Positions 18,085-25,315 of a stretch of 64,000 nt of DNA are shown one piece after another (position 1 is the first letter of the stretch; every line of letters starts with the position of its first letter). The DNA comes from Lentzea terrae (GTDB lineage Bacteria; Actinomycetota; Actinomycetes; Mycobacteriales; Pseudonocardiaceae): NCBI RefSeq assembly GCF_003265345.1, contig NZ_QFWW01000023.1, forward strand, positions 1-64,000. The letters run 5' to 3'. The position numbers were made by a program, and so were the translations under genes. Under the pieces are notes generated by a model. The model did not search any database. It saw only the letters and a list, made by a program, of their open reading frames with translations, and was not told where the DNA came from.

Positions 18085-18804
18085 GTGCACCTCACGACGG
18101 CCGCGGCCGGAGCAACCGCGGGTCTGCTGGCGGGACCGTGGATCCGCGCCGCGGTCTTCCGGCTGTCCGTACCTCCGGACACGCCCGACCGGACGGCGTG
18201 TCCCCGCTGCGGGAGCCGGCTGCGCTCCGCGAGCGCCTGCCGTTGCCCGTCCTGCCGCGAGCGCGTGGCACTGCGTTGCGGTGCAACGGAAATCGCGGCC
18301 GCAGCAGTGCTCGGCGCCATCGCGTACACGGTGGGGCCGCGGCCGGAATTGGTCGCCTTCGCCTGGCTCGCCGTCCTGTGCGTCGCGCTCGCGACGATCG
18401 ACCTGATCGTGTACCGGCTGCCGGACCGGCTCACCCTGCCCGCCTACCCCGTGGTCACCGCGTTGCTCGCAGGCGCGGCGCTGATGAGCTCCGAACCCGA
18501 CCGGTTTCTCCGCGCGGTGCTGGCGGGCATCGCGCTCGCGGCCTGCTACCTGGTGCTCGCGTTGATCAGTCCGGGCAATCTGGGCCTGGGTGACGTCAAA
18601 CTGGCCGGACCGCTCGGCATGGTGCTGGGCTGGGTGGGCTGGGGGCCGGTCCTGCTCGCGACCGTGTTCGCGTTCGTCCTGTGTGGACTTGTCGGCGCCG
18701 TCCTGCTGGTCGCGCGACGTGCGAAGGCCGGCACAGCCCTCCCGCTCGGGCCCTTCATGGTCTATGCCACGTTCGTGGTCCTGCTCATCACCGTTAGCGA
18801 GTAA
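18085..18804 (+). CDS. A24 prepilin peptidase (TadV/CpaA/PilD-type)
   Basis: A polytopic aspartic peptidase of 239 residues that cleaves Flp and TadE-type prepilins. The two active-site Asp regions are visible: LATIDLIVYRLPDRLTLP and GLGDVKLAG (GxGD). A four-Cys zinc-type motif (CPRCG...CRCPSC) after the first hydrophobic segment resembles PilD-type peptidases. At least six TM segments are predicted by eye. The GTG at 18085 is preferred over longer frames because it starts at the first hydrophobic helix and has a -10 box 7 bp upstream. It is divergent from the pilus operon it serves. Confidence 0.9.
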   Translation: MHLTTAAAGATAGLLAGPWIRAAVFRLSVPPDTPDRTACPRCGSRLRSASACRCPSCRERVALRCGATEIAAAAVLGAIAYTVGPRPELVAFAWLAVLCVALATIDLIVYRLPDRLTLPAYPVVTALLAGAALMSSEPDRFLRAVLAGIALAACYLVLALISPGNLGLGDVKLAGPLGMVLGWVGWGPVLLATVFAFVLCGLVGAVLLVARRAKAGTALPLGPFMVYATFVVLLITVSE

Positions 18805-18981
18805 TCCGCCGTAAACACCCGGCGGTCACCACTCATTCGTGTGAGAAACGCTCCGCCCCAAGGAGCAATCTGCGCCCATTCCTCACCGCATGAACAGGGC
18901 CGAACCACGGACGGATGACGTGAAGGTGATCTTCCTGCTGCGCACATACGTTTGATCGTGAGTGAACCAGCAGGAGGAACC

Positions 18982-19713
18982 ATGCCACGTGTACTCGTAG
19001 TCGAGGACGATCCGGACATCGCCCGGATCGTGGCGTTGCTCCTGGCCAGGAACAACTACCAGGTGGACCGGGTGTCCGAGGGCAAGGCCGGGCTGCGGGC
19101 GGTGTACGACTCCAAGCCCGACCTCGTCTTGCTGGACATCGGACTGCCCGGCATGGACGGCCTGAGCGTCCTCGAACGAGTCCGCGATCTCAGCGATGTG
19201 CCGGTCCTGCTGCTCAGCGCACGCGACCAGGAGTCGGACAAGATCCGCGGGCTGCGCGCGGGTGCCGACGACTACCTGACCAAACCCTTCACCACCGGGG
19301 AACTGCTGGCCAGGGTCGAGGCGCTGTTGCGCAGGGCGCGCCCGGCGCAGTGGTCGGAGCGCGTCTACGACGACGGGTCGCTGAAGATCGACCCGCTGTC
19401 CCGGCTCGTCCAGGTGGACGACCGCGAGCTGTCCCTCACCCCGATCGAGTTCCGATTGCTGTGCATGCTGACCCGCAACGCGGGCGCGACGCTGTCCACC
19501 GGCCAGCTCCTCGCCGAGGCGTGGGAGGACCCGACCGGGATCGGATCGGAGCGCGTGAAGTTCACCGTGCTCAGGCTCCGTCGCAAGCTCGGCTGGGACG
19601 ACTCGGCGACCTCGCCGATCGAGTCGGTGCGCGGCGTCGGGTACCGCTACCGGCCTCCGCTGCGCACGCGTCCGCGCGTCGAGAGCGGGATCAGCGGCCG
19701 CCCCGGTCGTTGA
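18982..19713 (+). CDS. OmpR/PhoB-family response regulator
   Basis: A 243-residue regulator. The receiver (about 1-115) has the acidic pair VEDDPD, phospho-acceptor Asp in LVLLDIGLPGMDG, the LLLSARD switch and YLTKPF Lys. The winged-helix domain (about 130-225) shows LTPIEFRLLCMLTRNAGATLS and the VRGVGYRY ending. The ATG at 18982 follows AGGAGGAACC and is preferred over an upstream start. No kinase is next to it, so it is an orphan in this window; a small membrane protein follows. Confidence 0.94.
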   Translation: MPRVLVVEDDPDIARIVALLLARNNYQVDRVSEGKAGLRAVYDSKPDLVLLDIGLPGMDGLSVLERVRDLSDVPVLLLSARDQESDKIRGLRAGADDYLTKPFTTGELLARVEALLRRARPAQWSERVYDDGSLKIDPLSRLVQVDDRELSLTPIEFRLLCMLTRNAGATLSTGQLLAEAWEDPTGIGSERVKFTVLRLRRKLGWDDSATSPIESVRGVGYRYRPPLRTRPRVESGISGRPGR

Positions 19714-19743
19714 CGAACACGTTGAGAGCAAAGGAGGTTGGAC

Positions 19744-19953
19744 ATGGCCAGCATCAACGGGCAACGTTCGGCGAACGGCATAGACAAGCGCCGAGCCAGG
19801 ATCGTGCTAGCGGCGGTCTACGGACTGTTGAGCGCCGTCAACCTCCTCGTGATGATCACGGAACCCACGGCGTGGCAAGGAGCTTTCGCGACGGTTCTGC
19901 TCGTCGCGGCGCTGTGGCTGTGGTTCGGCCCGAAACCGGGGAGCACCTCATGA
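19744..19953 (+). CDS. Small membrane protein, unknown function
   Basis: A 69-residue protein with two hydrophobic segments (about 22-39 and 45-61) separated by a short polar loop. The ATG has AGGAGG 8 bp upstream; an in-frame TTG two codons earlier is less likely. It follows the OmpR gene by 30 bp and is probably co-transcribed. It resembles small SdpI/DUF-type two-TM proteins in general form only; no family is claimed. Confidence 0.7.
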   Translation: MASINGQRSANGIDKRRARIVLAAVYGLLSAVNLLVMITEPTAWQGAFATVLLVAALWLWFGPKPGSTS

Positions 19954-19990
19954 GCAACCGCGACTTCTGACCTGCGGTACCCACGACCCA

Positions 19991-20036
19991 GCCCCGGTGT
20001 CGGCAGACAGTTCCGCGCCCCTGCCGACACCGGGGC
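19991..20036. terminator. Strong 16-bp stem-loop terminator
   Basis: A perfect 16-bp inverted repeat: GCCCCGGTGTCGGCAG (19991-20006) and its complement at 20021-20036, with a 14-base loop. It lies about 40 bp after the small membrane gene. There is no U-tract, which is common in actinobacterial hairpin terminators. Confidence 0.8.
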
Positions 20037-20148
20037 CTGCCACTCGTGTCAGGCGGCGGACAACAGCGCGGTCACGTTGTGCGGAATAGTCCGGCACGCT
20101 TGATTGCCATACCGGAACTGGCGCTGGAAACCACCCCGCGCATTGATC

Positions 20149-20160
20149 CCCAATTTTGGG
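20149..20160. promoter_or_regulatory. Perfect palindromic motif CCCAATTTTGGG
   Basis: CCCAA-TT-TTGGG has perfect 5-bp arms and lies 46 bp before the methyltransferase start, next to a TATGAT-like -10 element (20165-20170 region). One-mismatch copies occur at 23413-23424 and 48864-48875. A regulator site is inferred. Confidence 0.35.
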
Positions 20161-20205
20161 CATTATGATCATCGCGTTTGCGGCCGATGACACATACTGC
20201 GTGGT

Positions 20206-21045
20206 GTGACCAATCCGAAAACACCGTCTCCCGCAGACTCGCCGCCCATCTGGGCGCCGGGCACGACCGGCTCCGAAACACCCAACACCGCCCGAGTTCG
20301 CGACTACTGGCTGGGCGGCTCGCACAATTCAGCGCCCGACCGGCGGCTGGCAGAACAATTCACGCTCTGCGCTCCCCAGCTGCCGTACCTGGTGCGCACG
20401 CACCGAAACTTCCTGCGCCGGGTGGTCACCCGGCTCGTGCGCGACGGGGTTCGCCAGTTCGTCGATCTGGGCAGCGGAATGCCGACCGTCGGCAACGTGC
20501 ACGAAGTGGCGCGGCGGTCGGCTCCCGAGTGCCGCGTGGTCTACACCGACATCGATCCCGTCGTGGTGGCCGAATCGCGTGAACTGCTGGCGGGTGACGA
20601 CCTCACGGCGTACCTCCACGCCGACATTCGCCGGCCAGAACAAATCCTGGACTCGCCGGACCTGCTCGGCCTGCTCGACCTGAACGAGCCCGTGGCTCTC
20701 CTCGCGATCGACGTGCTGCACCACGTTCCCGACTCCGCTGAGCCGGCGCGGCTGCTGACCACCTGCGCGGAGGGGCTGGGACCGGCGTGCCGGCTCGCCC
20801 TCTCCCACACCGGCTGTGACGAGCTCCTGATCGACGCCCTCCGGCTCTACAGCGACATCTACAGCAAGCCGTTGCCCGAGTTCGCCTTCCGCAGCTCGGC
20901 TGAGGTTCGTGATCTCCTGGCGGGGTTCGAGGTCACCGAGCCCGGCCTCGTCCCGATCCCGCTCTGGCTTCCCGATGACGAGACCGAACCGGACCAGAAC
21001 CCCGAGCACTTCAGCGGCTGCGCCGCACTCGCACGCAGGCGATGA
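20206..21045 (+). CDS. SAM-dependent methyltransferase (DUF574/Methyltransf_19 type)
   Basis: A 279-residue protein with the actinomycete-specific family's N-terminal signature (NTARVRDYWLGGSHN), then a Rossmann SAM site FVDLGSGMPTVGNVHEVA, acidic motif VVYTDIDPVVV and an AIDVLHHVPD segment. The GTG at 20206 is the only sensible start before the conserved region and lacks a clear ribosome-binding site, so the mRNA may be leaderless. The substrate of this large family is unknown. It is monocistronic, with a palindromic element in its promoter. Confidence 0.9.
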   Translation: MTNPKTPSPADSPPIWAPGTTGSETPNTARVRDYWLGGSHNSAPDRRLAEQFTLCAPQLPYLVRTHRNFLRRVVTRLVRDGVRQFVDLGSGMPTVGNVHEVARRSAPECRVVYTDIDPVVVAESRELLAGDDLTAYLHADIRRPEQILDSPDLLGLLDLNEPVALLAIDVLHHVPDSAEPARLLTTCAEGLGPACRLALSHTGCDELLIDALRLYSDIYSKPLPEFAFRSSAEVRDLLAGFEVTEPGLVPIPLWLPDDETEPDQNPEHFSGCAALARRR

Positions 21046-21415
21046 GGCACCACACGGACGAAGCGGCGACGGAGAGCTTTGCGAGGACCATCCGTCACCG
21101 CCTGTCCGTGGACACGCCACGTGCCGTGGGGCACACAGCCGCGGCAATGTCCCGTCGACGCCGACGCCGCCCCTGCCAAGAACAGGCCGAGCACGCCGGA
21201 CACTCCTTCAGAAATAGAAACAGGCATTTTTCGCCGGGTTTGTCACCCTGCGCGAATGAAATATTTCGCTCATCACACGCCGGGGTGGCGAAGGTGCTGC
21301 GCCGGGCACCAATGCACACCAGCGCGCGCTACGGCTTCACCCTTTTTTGCGACCCCGCACACCGCAGCGCGCGACGTAGCCTTGCCGAACAGACCTGCAC
21401 GAGTTCGGAGTCCCG
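21046..21415. other. 370-bp intergenic region with AT-rich block
   Basis: No convincing gene. Open frames here have poor codon bias. A markedly AT-rich stretch (about 21205-21290) interrupts otherwise GC-rich DNA and could be a promoter or an Lsr2-binding region; lsr2 lies nearby. The end holds GGAG before the ATG at 21416. Confidence 0.4.
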
Positions 21416-21661
21416 ATGTCAATCGCAATGGAATCGGTCCTTCCGGTCGGCGTACCGCTTTACGACCTCACGCTGACCGGCATCTTGCTCCTCGCCTGTG
21501 GAGCCGTTTTGAGGCTGGCGGCCCGACCGAAGCCGAAACCGGCCAAGCGAAAGCAGAAGCTGCCGGTGCCGCGGCACGTCGAACTTCCGAGGCAGCGCAC
21601 GCGGACAGCCCTCACTCGGGCTTGGGACGTGGTTCGAGGAGACCGTCACACCGCTGCGTGA
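21416..21661 (+). CDS. Small single-TM protein with basic tail
   Basis: An 81-residue protein with one hydrophobic segment (about 16-36, LYDLTLTGILLLACGAVLRLA) followed by a strongly basic tail (KPKPAKRKQK and Arg-rich end). GGAG lies 6 bp before the ATG. Its last 50 bp overlap the end of the convergent lsr2 gene. No family is recognised. The basic cytoplasmic tail next to a nucleoid-protein gene could suggest nucleic-acid or phospholipid contact, but this is speculation. Confidence 0.55.
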   Translation: MSIAMESVLPVGVPLYDLTLTGILLLACGAVLRLAARPKPKPAKRKQKLPVPRHVELPRQRTRTALTRAWDVVRGDRHTAA

Positions 21662-21998
21662 TGTCGTCGGAAAAACTTTCGTGCGCGGCCTTGAACGCCG
21701 CGATCACGCCGTTCGGGATGCGGCCTCGGCCGCACACACCGACCCCTTGTTCCTGCGCCCACGCACGGATGCGGGCCATGAGCTCGTCGTGGGTCGAGTA
21801 GGAGGCAACAGCGCTCCACTCCACCCGGCGGGCTGCTGGGAGGAACGGAGCCAGCGCGGCACGGAGTTGCTCCTGATGAGCCGCGCTGAGGTCGATCTCG
21901 TAGTGCACCCCGTCCACGCCGAAGGAGACCGTCGACACGTCCTCACCGCCGGTCCCGTCCAGATCGTCCGTCTTGTTGACGATGATCCTCACCACCAC
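21612..21998 (-). CDS. lsr2: Lsr2-family nucleoid-associated protein
   Basis: An H-NS-like xenogeneic silencer of 128 residues. The N-terminal dimerization domain reads VRIIVNKTDDLDG...VSFGVDGVHYEIDLSAAHQEQLRAALAPFL. The C-terminal AT-hook-like DNA-binding domain reads IRAWAQEQGVGVCGRGRIPNGVIAAFKAAH, where the canonical R-G-R of Lsr2 is present as GRGR. The GTG at 21998 is chosen because it matches the Lsr2 N-terminus and follows GAGG; the ATG at 22031 would add 11 unconserved residues. It probably silences AT-rich DNA in this neighbourhood, perhaps including the gap next to it. Confidence 0.92.
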   Translation of the reverse strand: MVVRIIVNKTDDLDGTGGEDVSTVSFGVDGVHYEIDLSAAHQEQLRAALAPFLPAARRVEWSAVASYSTHDELMARIRAWAQEQGVGVCGRGRIPNGVIAAFKAAHESFSDDITQRCDGLLEPRPKPE

Positions 21999-22107
21999 TG
22001 CGCACACCTCACCGATGACAGATGACGGCACCTGGCACGGGTGCGGCGGGCATCAGGCCCACCGCACCCGCTCGACCGGCAACTCACCACCGGTACCCAG
22101 ACACCGA

Positions 22108-23232
22108 TCAGACCGCGATTGCCGATCCGGTCCGGGTGTCGTCGGCGTCCGCCGGGCAGGCGTCCGCAGCGTCCGCGTCCGCGTCGGTGTCCGGCCACTC
22201 GCCCACGGCAACACCCGAGGCGTCCACGTCCGCGAGGACGATCGCCTCGGCGTCGACCGCCGCGCCCAGGCCGACACCGAGGCCGAGGCCGAGGGCCAAC
22301 TCGGCGTCGAGGCCGACCGCAGCAGCCACGTCCAGCCCGATGCCCAGCCCGACGCCCGCTGCCACGTCGGCGGCGGCAGCTACTCCGACGCCCACCGCGA
22401 CATCGGCGTCCACGTCAGCGTTCGCGACGACCACCACGCCACCATCCACGTCCGCATCGGCGTTCGCGACGACCACCACGCCGCCGTCGGTGTGCGTGGA
22501 CGCCGCGTCGGCGGCACAGTCAGCGTCAGCCGCGTCGGCGTCGGCGTCGGCGTCGGCGCAGTCCGCGTCCGCAGCGTCGGCGTCGGTGTCGGTGTCGGTG
22601 CAGTCCGCATCCGCGGCATCCGCGTCGGCGCCGGTGTCAGCGCAGACGGCATCCGCGTCAGCGCTCGTGCTGGACGAGGCGTTCGCGTCGACACCAACGC
22701 CCACGCCCACACCCACGCCGGCTTCGACACCCACACCCACCCCGACGCCGACAGCGGCGGCAGCTTCAACGCCAACCCCAATGCCCACACCGACTCCGGC
22801 AGCCACTGCGAGGTCGACCTCGGCGGCAGCGGCGACCGCGACGTCGACATTGGCGGCAGCGGCGACCGCGACGTCGATGTCGGCGGCAGCGGCGACGGCG
22901 ACCGCGACGTCGGCGTCAGCGGCGGCGGCGACGTCGACGTCCGTGCCGGCCGCGTTCACGACCGTGTCGTCGCAGGCCGACTCCGCGTCCACCGTGCACG
23001 TCGGGTCGTCTTCGGGGGTCGAAGTGGCCGTCACGACGTCGTCTTCTGGCGTGCCCGTCATCGTCGCGCCAGGATCCTGCGGCGTCTCCGCGACCACCGG
23101 TGCTTCCTGCGGAGCGGGCGTCATGTGGTGGTTTTCCTGCACCTGCGCGTTGGCAGTCCCGAACCCGTTCGCGAGAACTGCGGCACCTGCCGCGGCAGCC
23201 GCGATGAGGCCCTTGTACAGCTTCTTCTGCAT
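22108..23232 (-). CDS. Secreted low-complexity protein of alternating A/D/V/G with Cys repeats
   Basis: A 374-residue exported protein with no recognised family. The signal peptide is 1-30 (KKLYKGLIAAAAAGAAVLANGFGTANAQ). A Pro/Thr/Glu linker (30-78) has two Cys (79, 87). Residues 100-335 are almost entirely Ala, Asp, Val and Gly in strict alternation: about four copies of a 10-residue A-x-V-D-V-A-V-A-A-A unit (107-146), GV runs (146-181), three 14-residue Cys-led acidic repeats (197-238), then two DGGVVVVANAD units (249-274) and further GV/GL runs. Cys197, 211, 225 and 239 are spaced exactly 14 apart; the seventh Cys is 359. GGGAA precedes the ATG. The opposite strand is also open but lacks a signal or start. 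An adhesive, metal-binding or amyloid-like surface polymer is possible; function unknown. Confidence 0.8.
   Translation of the reverse strand: MQKKLYKGLIAAAAAGAAVLANGFGTANAQVQENHHMTPAPQEAPVVAETPQDPGATMTGTPEDDVVTATSTPEDDPTCTVDAESACDDTVVNAAGTDVDVAAAADADVAVAVAAAADIDVAVAAAANVDVAVAAAAEVDLAVAAGVGVGIGVGVEAAAAVGVGVGVGVEAGVGVGVGVGVDANASSSTSADADAVCADTGADADAADADCTDTDTDADAADADCADADADADAADADCAADAASTHTDGGVVVVANADADVDGGVVVVANADVDADVAVGVGVAAAADVAAGVGLGIGLDVAAAVGLDAELALGLGLGVGLGAAVDAEAIVLADVDASGVAVGEWPDTDADADAADACPADADDTRTGSAIAV
22519..22644 (-). repeat. Three 42-bp coding repeats (Cys-led 14-mers)
   Basis: Three tandem in-frame units within the low-complexity gene, consensus C-[AT]-D-[AT]-x-[AT]-D-A-D-A-A-D-A-D, covering residues 197-238 with a fourth Cys beginning a degenerate unit. 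Near-identical units such as these can expand or contract by recombination, so copy number may vary between strains. Confidence 0.75.
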
Positions 23233-23412
23233 TACGTTTCCCTTGTTTCACATTCTCGGAACGAGGTCGACAGCCCTCGTGACTCGACGGGGGATGCGCG
23301 CACAACACCGCAGTGAAAGTTCACATCGGAACCGCGGCGGCGGCGCAGCAGAACACTAGCCACGAAGAAAGCTCAAAACCAAGTCGGATCATCAATTATG
23401 GGGATGTGCAGA

Positions 23413-23424
23413 CCCGATTTTGGG
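23413..23424. promoter_or_regulatory. Near-palindrome CCCGATTTTGGG
   Basis: One mismatch from CCCAATTTTGGG at 20149. It lies in the 231-bp region between the sigma-factor stop and the start of the low-complexity secreted gene, about 180 bp upstream of the latter. A candidate -10 (TAGTGT in the minus sense) sits nearer that gene. Confidence 0.3.
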
Positions 23425-23463
23425 GAGGCCGACCCAAATCAGAGCACTGACGGGAGGGAGGCG

Positions 23464-24276
23464 TTACGCACCGAAGGAATCGACCAATCGCAAGTTCGGC
23501 GCCTCGGGTGTCACGACCGTCAGCGGTGCCGTCCGGCGCAGTTGCGTCAACAGCTCGGACACCTCGCGCGCCGCACTGGTGCATCGGCCGCAGGTGGCGA
23601 TGTGCCGCTGGACGCGGACCCTCATTCCCCGTCCGAGCCGGCCGCACAGCCACGCGGCGAGGTTGCTCGCGGACAGCGAGCACTCCGCCGCCCCCGTCGA
23701 CTTGACGTGCATCTGCGCGTAGGCGACCCGGAGTCCCTCCCGCGCCCTGAAAGCAAGAGCGGCCAGCGCGTTCGGATGGATGCCCAGCAGGCCTGCGACC
23801 GTCGTCGTGGGCCTCTTCTCGATCTCCAGCTGGACCAGCACGGTCCGCCAGCGGTCGGGCAGGCTCTCCAACGCGCGCAGAGCCAGGTCCGCGTCCAGCC
23901 TTTCGATCAGCGGATCCCTGTCGATCACGGGCACCACCTGCTCGGAGAGATCGGCCTGCCGATCGACGAGACGATCGACCGCGAGCTGCTTGTAGAAGGT
24001 GGTGCGGACCGTGGTCAGCAGGTAGGCGCGGAACAACGTGGCCGGCCCACCACCGGACACGATCCGGTTGAGCACCTTGGTGAAGGCCTCCGCGACGAGG
24101 TCGTCGGCTCCCTGCGACGTACCCAGCAGCCGGCACGCGAAGCTGTGCGCACACGCGTGGTACCTGCGGTACAACTCACCGAAGGCATCCCGGTCGCCGA
24201 CCCGGACGGCGTGCATGAGGGACGAATCCGACCTGCACGCGCTTAGCTCGTCGCAGCCGTCGAGATCCTCGGTCAT
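23464..24276 (-). CDS. ECF-type sigma factor with fused C-terminal zinc finger (module 1)
   Basis: A 270-residue sigma-70 family factor. The region-2 core (about 20-95) contains FGELYRRYHACAHSFACRLLGTSQGADDLVAEAF. Region 4 (about 130-190) contains LESLPDRWRTVLVQLEIEKRPTTTVAGLLGIHPNALAALAFRAREGLR. After it comes an extension ending in HIATCGRC, an H-x3-C-x2-C zinc motif like that of ZAS anti-sigma factors (near residue 230). The ATG at 24276 follows GGTGAG. Its close paralogue is at 47953-48705. The fused zinc finger suggests built-in redox or metal control of the sigma domain. Neighbours are surface and regulatory genes, likely targets. Confidence 0.9.
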   Translation of the reverse strand: MTEDLDGCDELSACRSDSSLMHAVRVGDRDAFGELYRRYHACAHSFACRLLGTSQGADDLVAEAFTKVLNRIVSGGGPATLFRAYLLTTVRTTFYKQLAVDRLVDRQADLSEQVVPVIDRDPLIERLDADLALRALESLPDRWRTVLVQLEIEKRPTTTVAGLLGIHPNALAALAFRAREGLRVAYAQMHVKSTGAAECSLSASNLAAWLCGRLGRGMRVRVQRHIATCGRCTSAAREVSELLTQLRRTAPLTVVTPEAPNLRLVDSFGA

Positions 24277-24277
24277 C

Positions 24278-24436
24278 TCACCTGCCCCTTGTTCTGCGGT
24301 CGTGACTGACAATGCGCAAGACAAAACTACAGCCAAGCCCTCCGGAACGCACCACGCGAATCTCCATTCCGAAGAGATCCCACTCGGTCCGCGTGCCGAG
24401 GTGACGCAGCAGAACGAAGTCGGCTAACCTCTCAGG
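24278..24436 (-). CDS. Possible 52-residue leader ORF before sigma factor, with TTA codon
   Basis: GTG start at 24436 preceded by GGAGGAG. The frame ends at a TGA one base before the sigma-factor ATG, which would allow coupled translation. Codon use is weakly GC3-biased, and it carries a TTA Leu codon at position 5, rare in actinomycetes. No homology is recognised. It could be a regulatory leader or chance. Confidence 0.25.
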   Translation of the reverse strand, partial: PERLADFVLLRHLGTRTEWDLFGMEIRVVRSGGLGCSFVLRIVSHDRRTRGR

Positions 24437-24476
24437 CACAACTCCTCCGATGGGGTGATAATAGAATCTCAATCAT

Positions 24477-24491
24477 GTGAACAAGGTTCAC
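24477..24491. promoter_or_regulatory. Inverted repeat GTGAAC-AAG-GTTCAC
   Basis: Perfect 6-bp arms with a 3-base spacer, about 200 bp upstream of the sigma-factor start in an AT-richer stretch that also contains TTCTATTAT in the minus sense. It is a plausible repressor operator of the sigma gene; no other copy was noticed in the window. Confidence 0.4.
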
Positions 24492-24508
24492 CACCGGACA
24501 CAGAAATT

Positions 24509-24892
24509 TTATCTCCTGTTGTCGATGACGAACATCGAGGACGACGGGCGGAGCAACTTCGGCGCCAGCGGATCATCGGGGTCCGGCAAAGCGTGCAACT
24601 CGTCGATGGCGTCGCTCAACCCGCCGGTGTACTCCCACAGGACAGCCGACACGGACGAGCGTCGCGGGCCGCGGCAGTCCTCGTTCCGCAGGCGGGCCAC
24701 CGTCACGTCGTGCAACCCGCGCACGGTCATCGTCTCCGTCACGGTCCGTCGCTCGCGAGTGCCGTAAAGGCACTGGACACCGGCCAAAGACACCGGCAAG
24801 AAGATCCAACCGGTGCCGTCACTCGCCAGCGACGCCAGCTTCGCCAGAGCAGGGTGGCTGTGCACGGCTTCGAAGTACTCACGACTGATCAC
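24509..24892 (-). CDS. Hypothetical protein of module 1
   Basis: A 127-residue protein from a GTG start with GGGAGG about 11 bp upstream. No signal peptide, membrane segment or known motif is visible. It has a mixed alpha/beta look (FEAVHSHPALAKLASLASDGTGWIFLPVSLAGVQCLYGTRERRTVTE) and an acidic-proline stretch near the end (LPDPDDPLAPKLL). It follows the QueD-like gene by 18 bp on the same strand and is probably in one operon with it. The function cannot be inferred from sequence. Confidence 0.65.
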   Translation of the reverse strand: MISREYFEAVHSHPALAKLASLASDGTGWIFLPVSLAGVQCLYGTRERRTVTETMTVRGLHDVTVARLRNEDCRGPRRSSVSAVLWEYTGGLSDAIDELHALPDPDDPLAPKLLRPSSSMFVIDNRR

Positions 24893-24910
24893 AACGGCAC
24901 CGCCTCCCGT

Positions 24911-25306
24911 TCATCGACGGCTGTCGCCGTGGCTCTTCGCCACCAGATACCGGCCCCGCGACGTCCGGCCTGCCGACACCGAGATGCCGTGCAGCGTCTC
25001 GACCACGTAGGCGGCGAGGTGACAGCGGCACCAGTCGGCCAGATGACCTGCCAGCCTCGCCGGTGTCGGATCGCCCACCAGCACGTCGTTGAGGTGACGG
25101 CCTTCCAGCTCGCTCGTGACGTACCGCCGCAACGGCTCGAGGGCCGCGCTCTCGGCAGGCGCGTCGGTGGGCAGTAGTCCGGCCGCGTGCAGAACGACCT
25201 CCACCGACCACTGGTGCATGTGCACGCCGTGGCACGGATGAGTCGCGCGCAGGCCTGGAATCTCGTGTGTGGCGACGAAGGTGTAGTGCTCGACGATCTC
25301 GTACAT
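24911..25306 (-). CDS. 6-pyruvoyltetrahydropterin synthase / QueD-like enzyme
   Basis: A 131-residue protein of the PTPS/QueD (T-fold) superfamily. Visible family features are an N-terminal His in FVATHEIPG, the C-x3-H-x-H zinc/catalytic motif in PCHGVHMHQWSVEVVL, the segment HLNDVLVGDPTPARLAGHLADW (like the LDHxxLN...PTxENLA motif) and VVETLHGISV near the end. The middle residue of the usual HGH is Met here (HMH). Family members make dihydroneopterin-derived pterins or 6-carboxytetrahydropterin for 7-deazapurines, but no other pathway gene is nearby. The context is regulatory and surface genes. Fold assignment is fairly sure; the reaction is not. Confidence 0.7.
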   Translation of the reverse strand: MYEIVEHYTFVATHEIPGLRATHPCHGVHMHQWSVEVVLHAAGLLPTDAPAESAALEPLRRYVTSELEGRHLNDVLVGDPTPARLAGHLADWCRCHLAAYVVETLHGISVSAGRTSRGRYLVAKSHGDSRR

Positions 25307-25315
25307 GTCCCCGCT

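Noticed and set aside
20859-21227. Minus-strand frame starting MPVSISEGVSGVLGLFLAG with AAGGAG before an internal GTG
   Set aside because: Codon bias is poor and most of it is antisense to the methyltransferase gene.
22519-22644. Short tandem repeats as a possible CRISPR array
   Set aside because: Units are contiguous in-frame codon repeats without spacers, inside a signal-peptide-bearing gene.
22022-23359. Plus-strand Ser/Thr/Pro/Ala-rich frame opposite the alternating-repeat gene
   Set aside because: It could mimic a Thr-Pro stalk protein, but it has no signal peptide or ribosome-binding site at its start, overlaps lsr2's 5' end, and the minus frame has both a signal and GGGAA before ATG.
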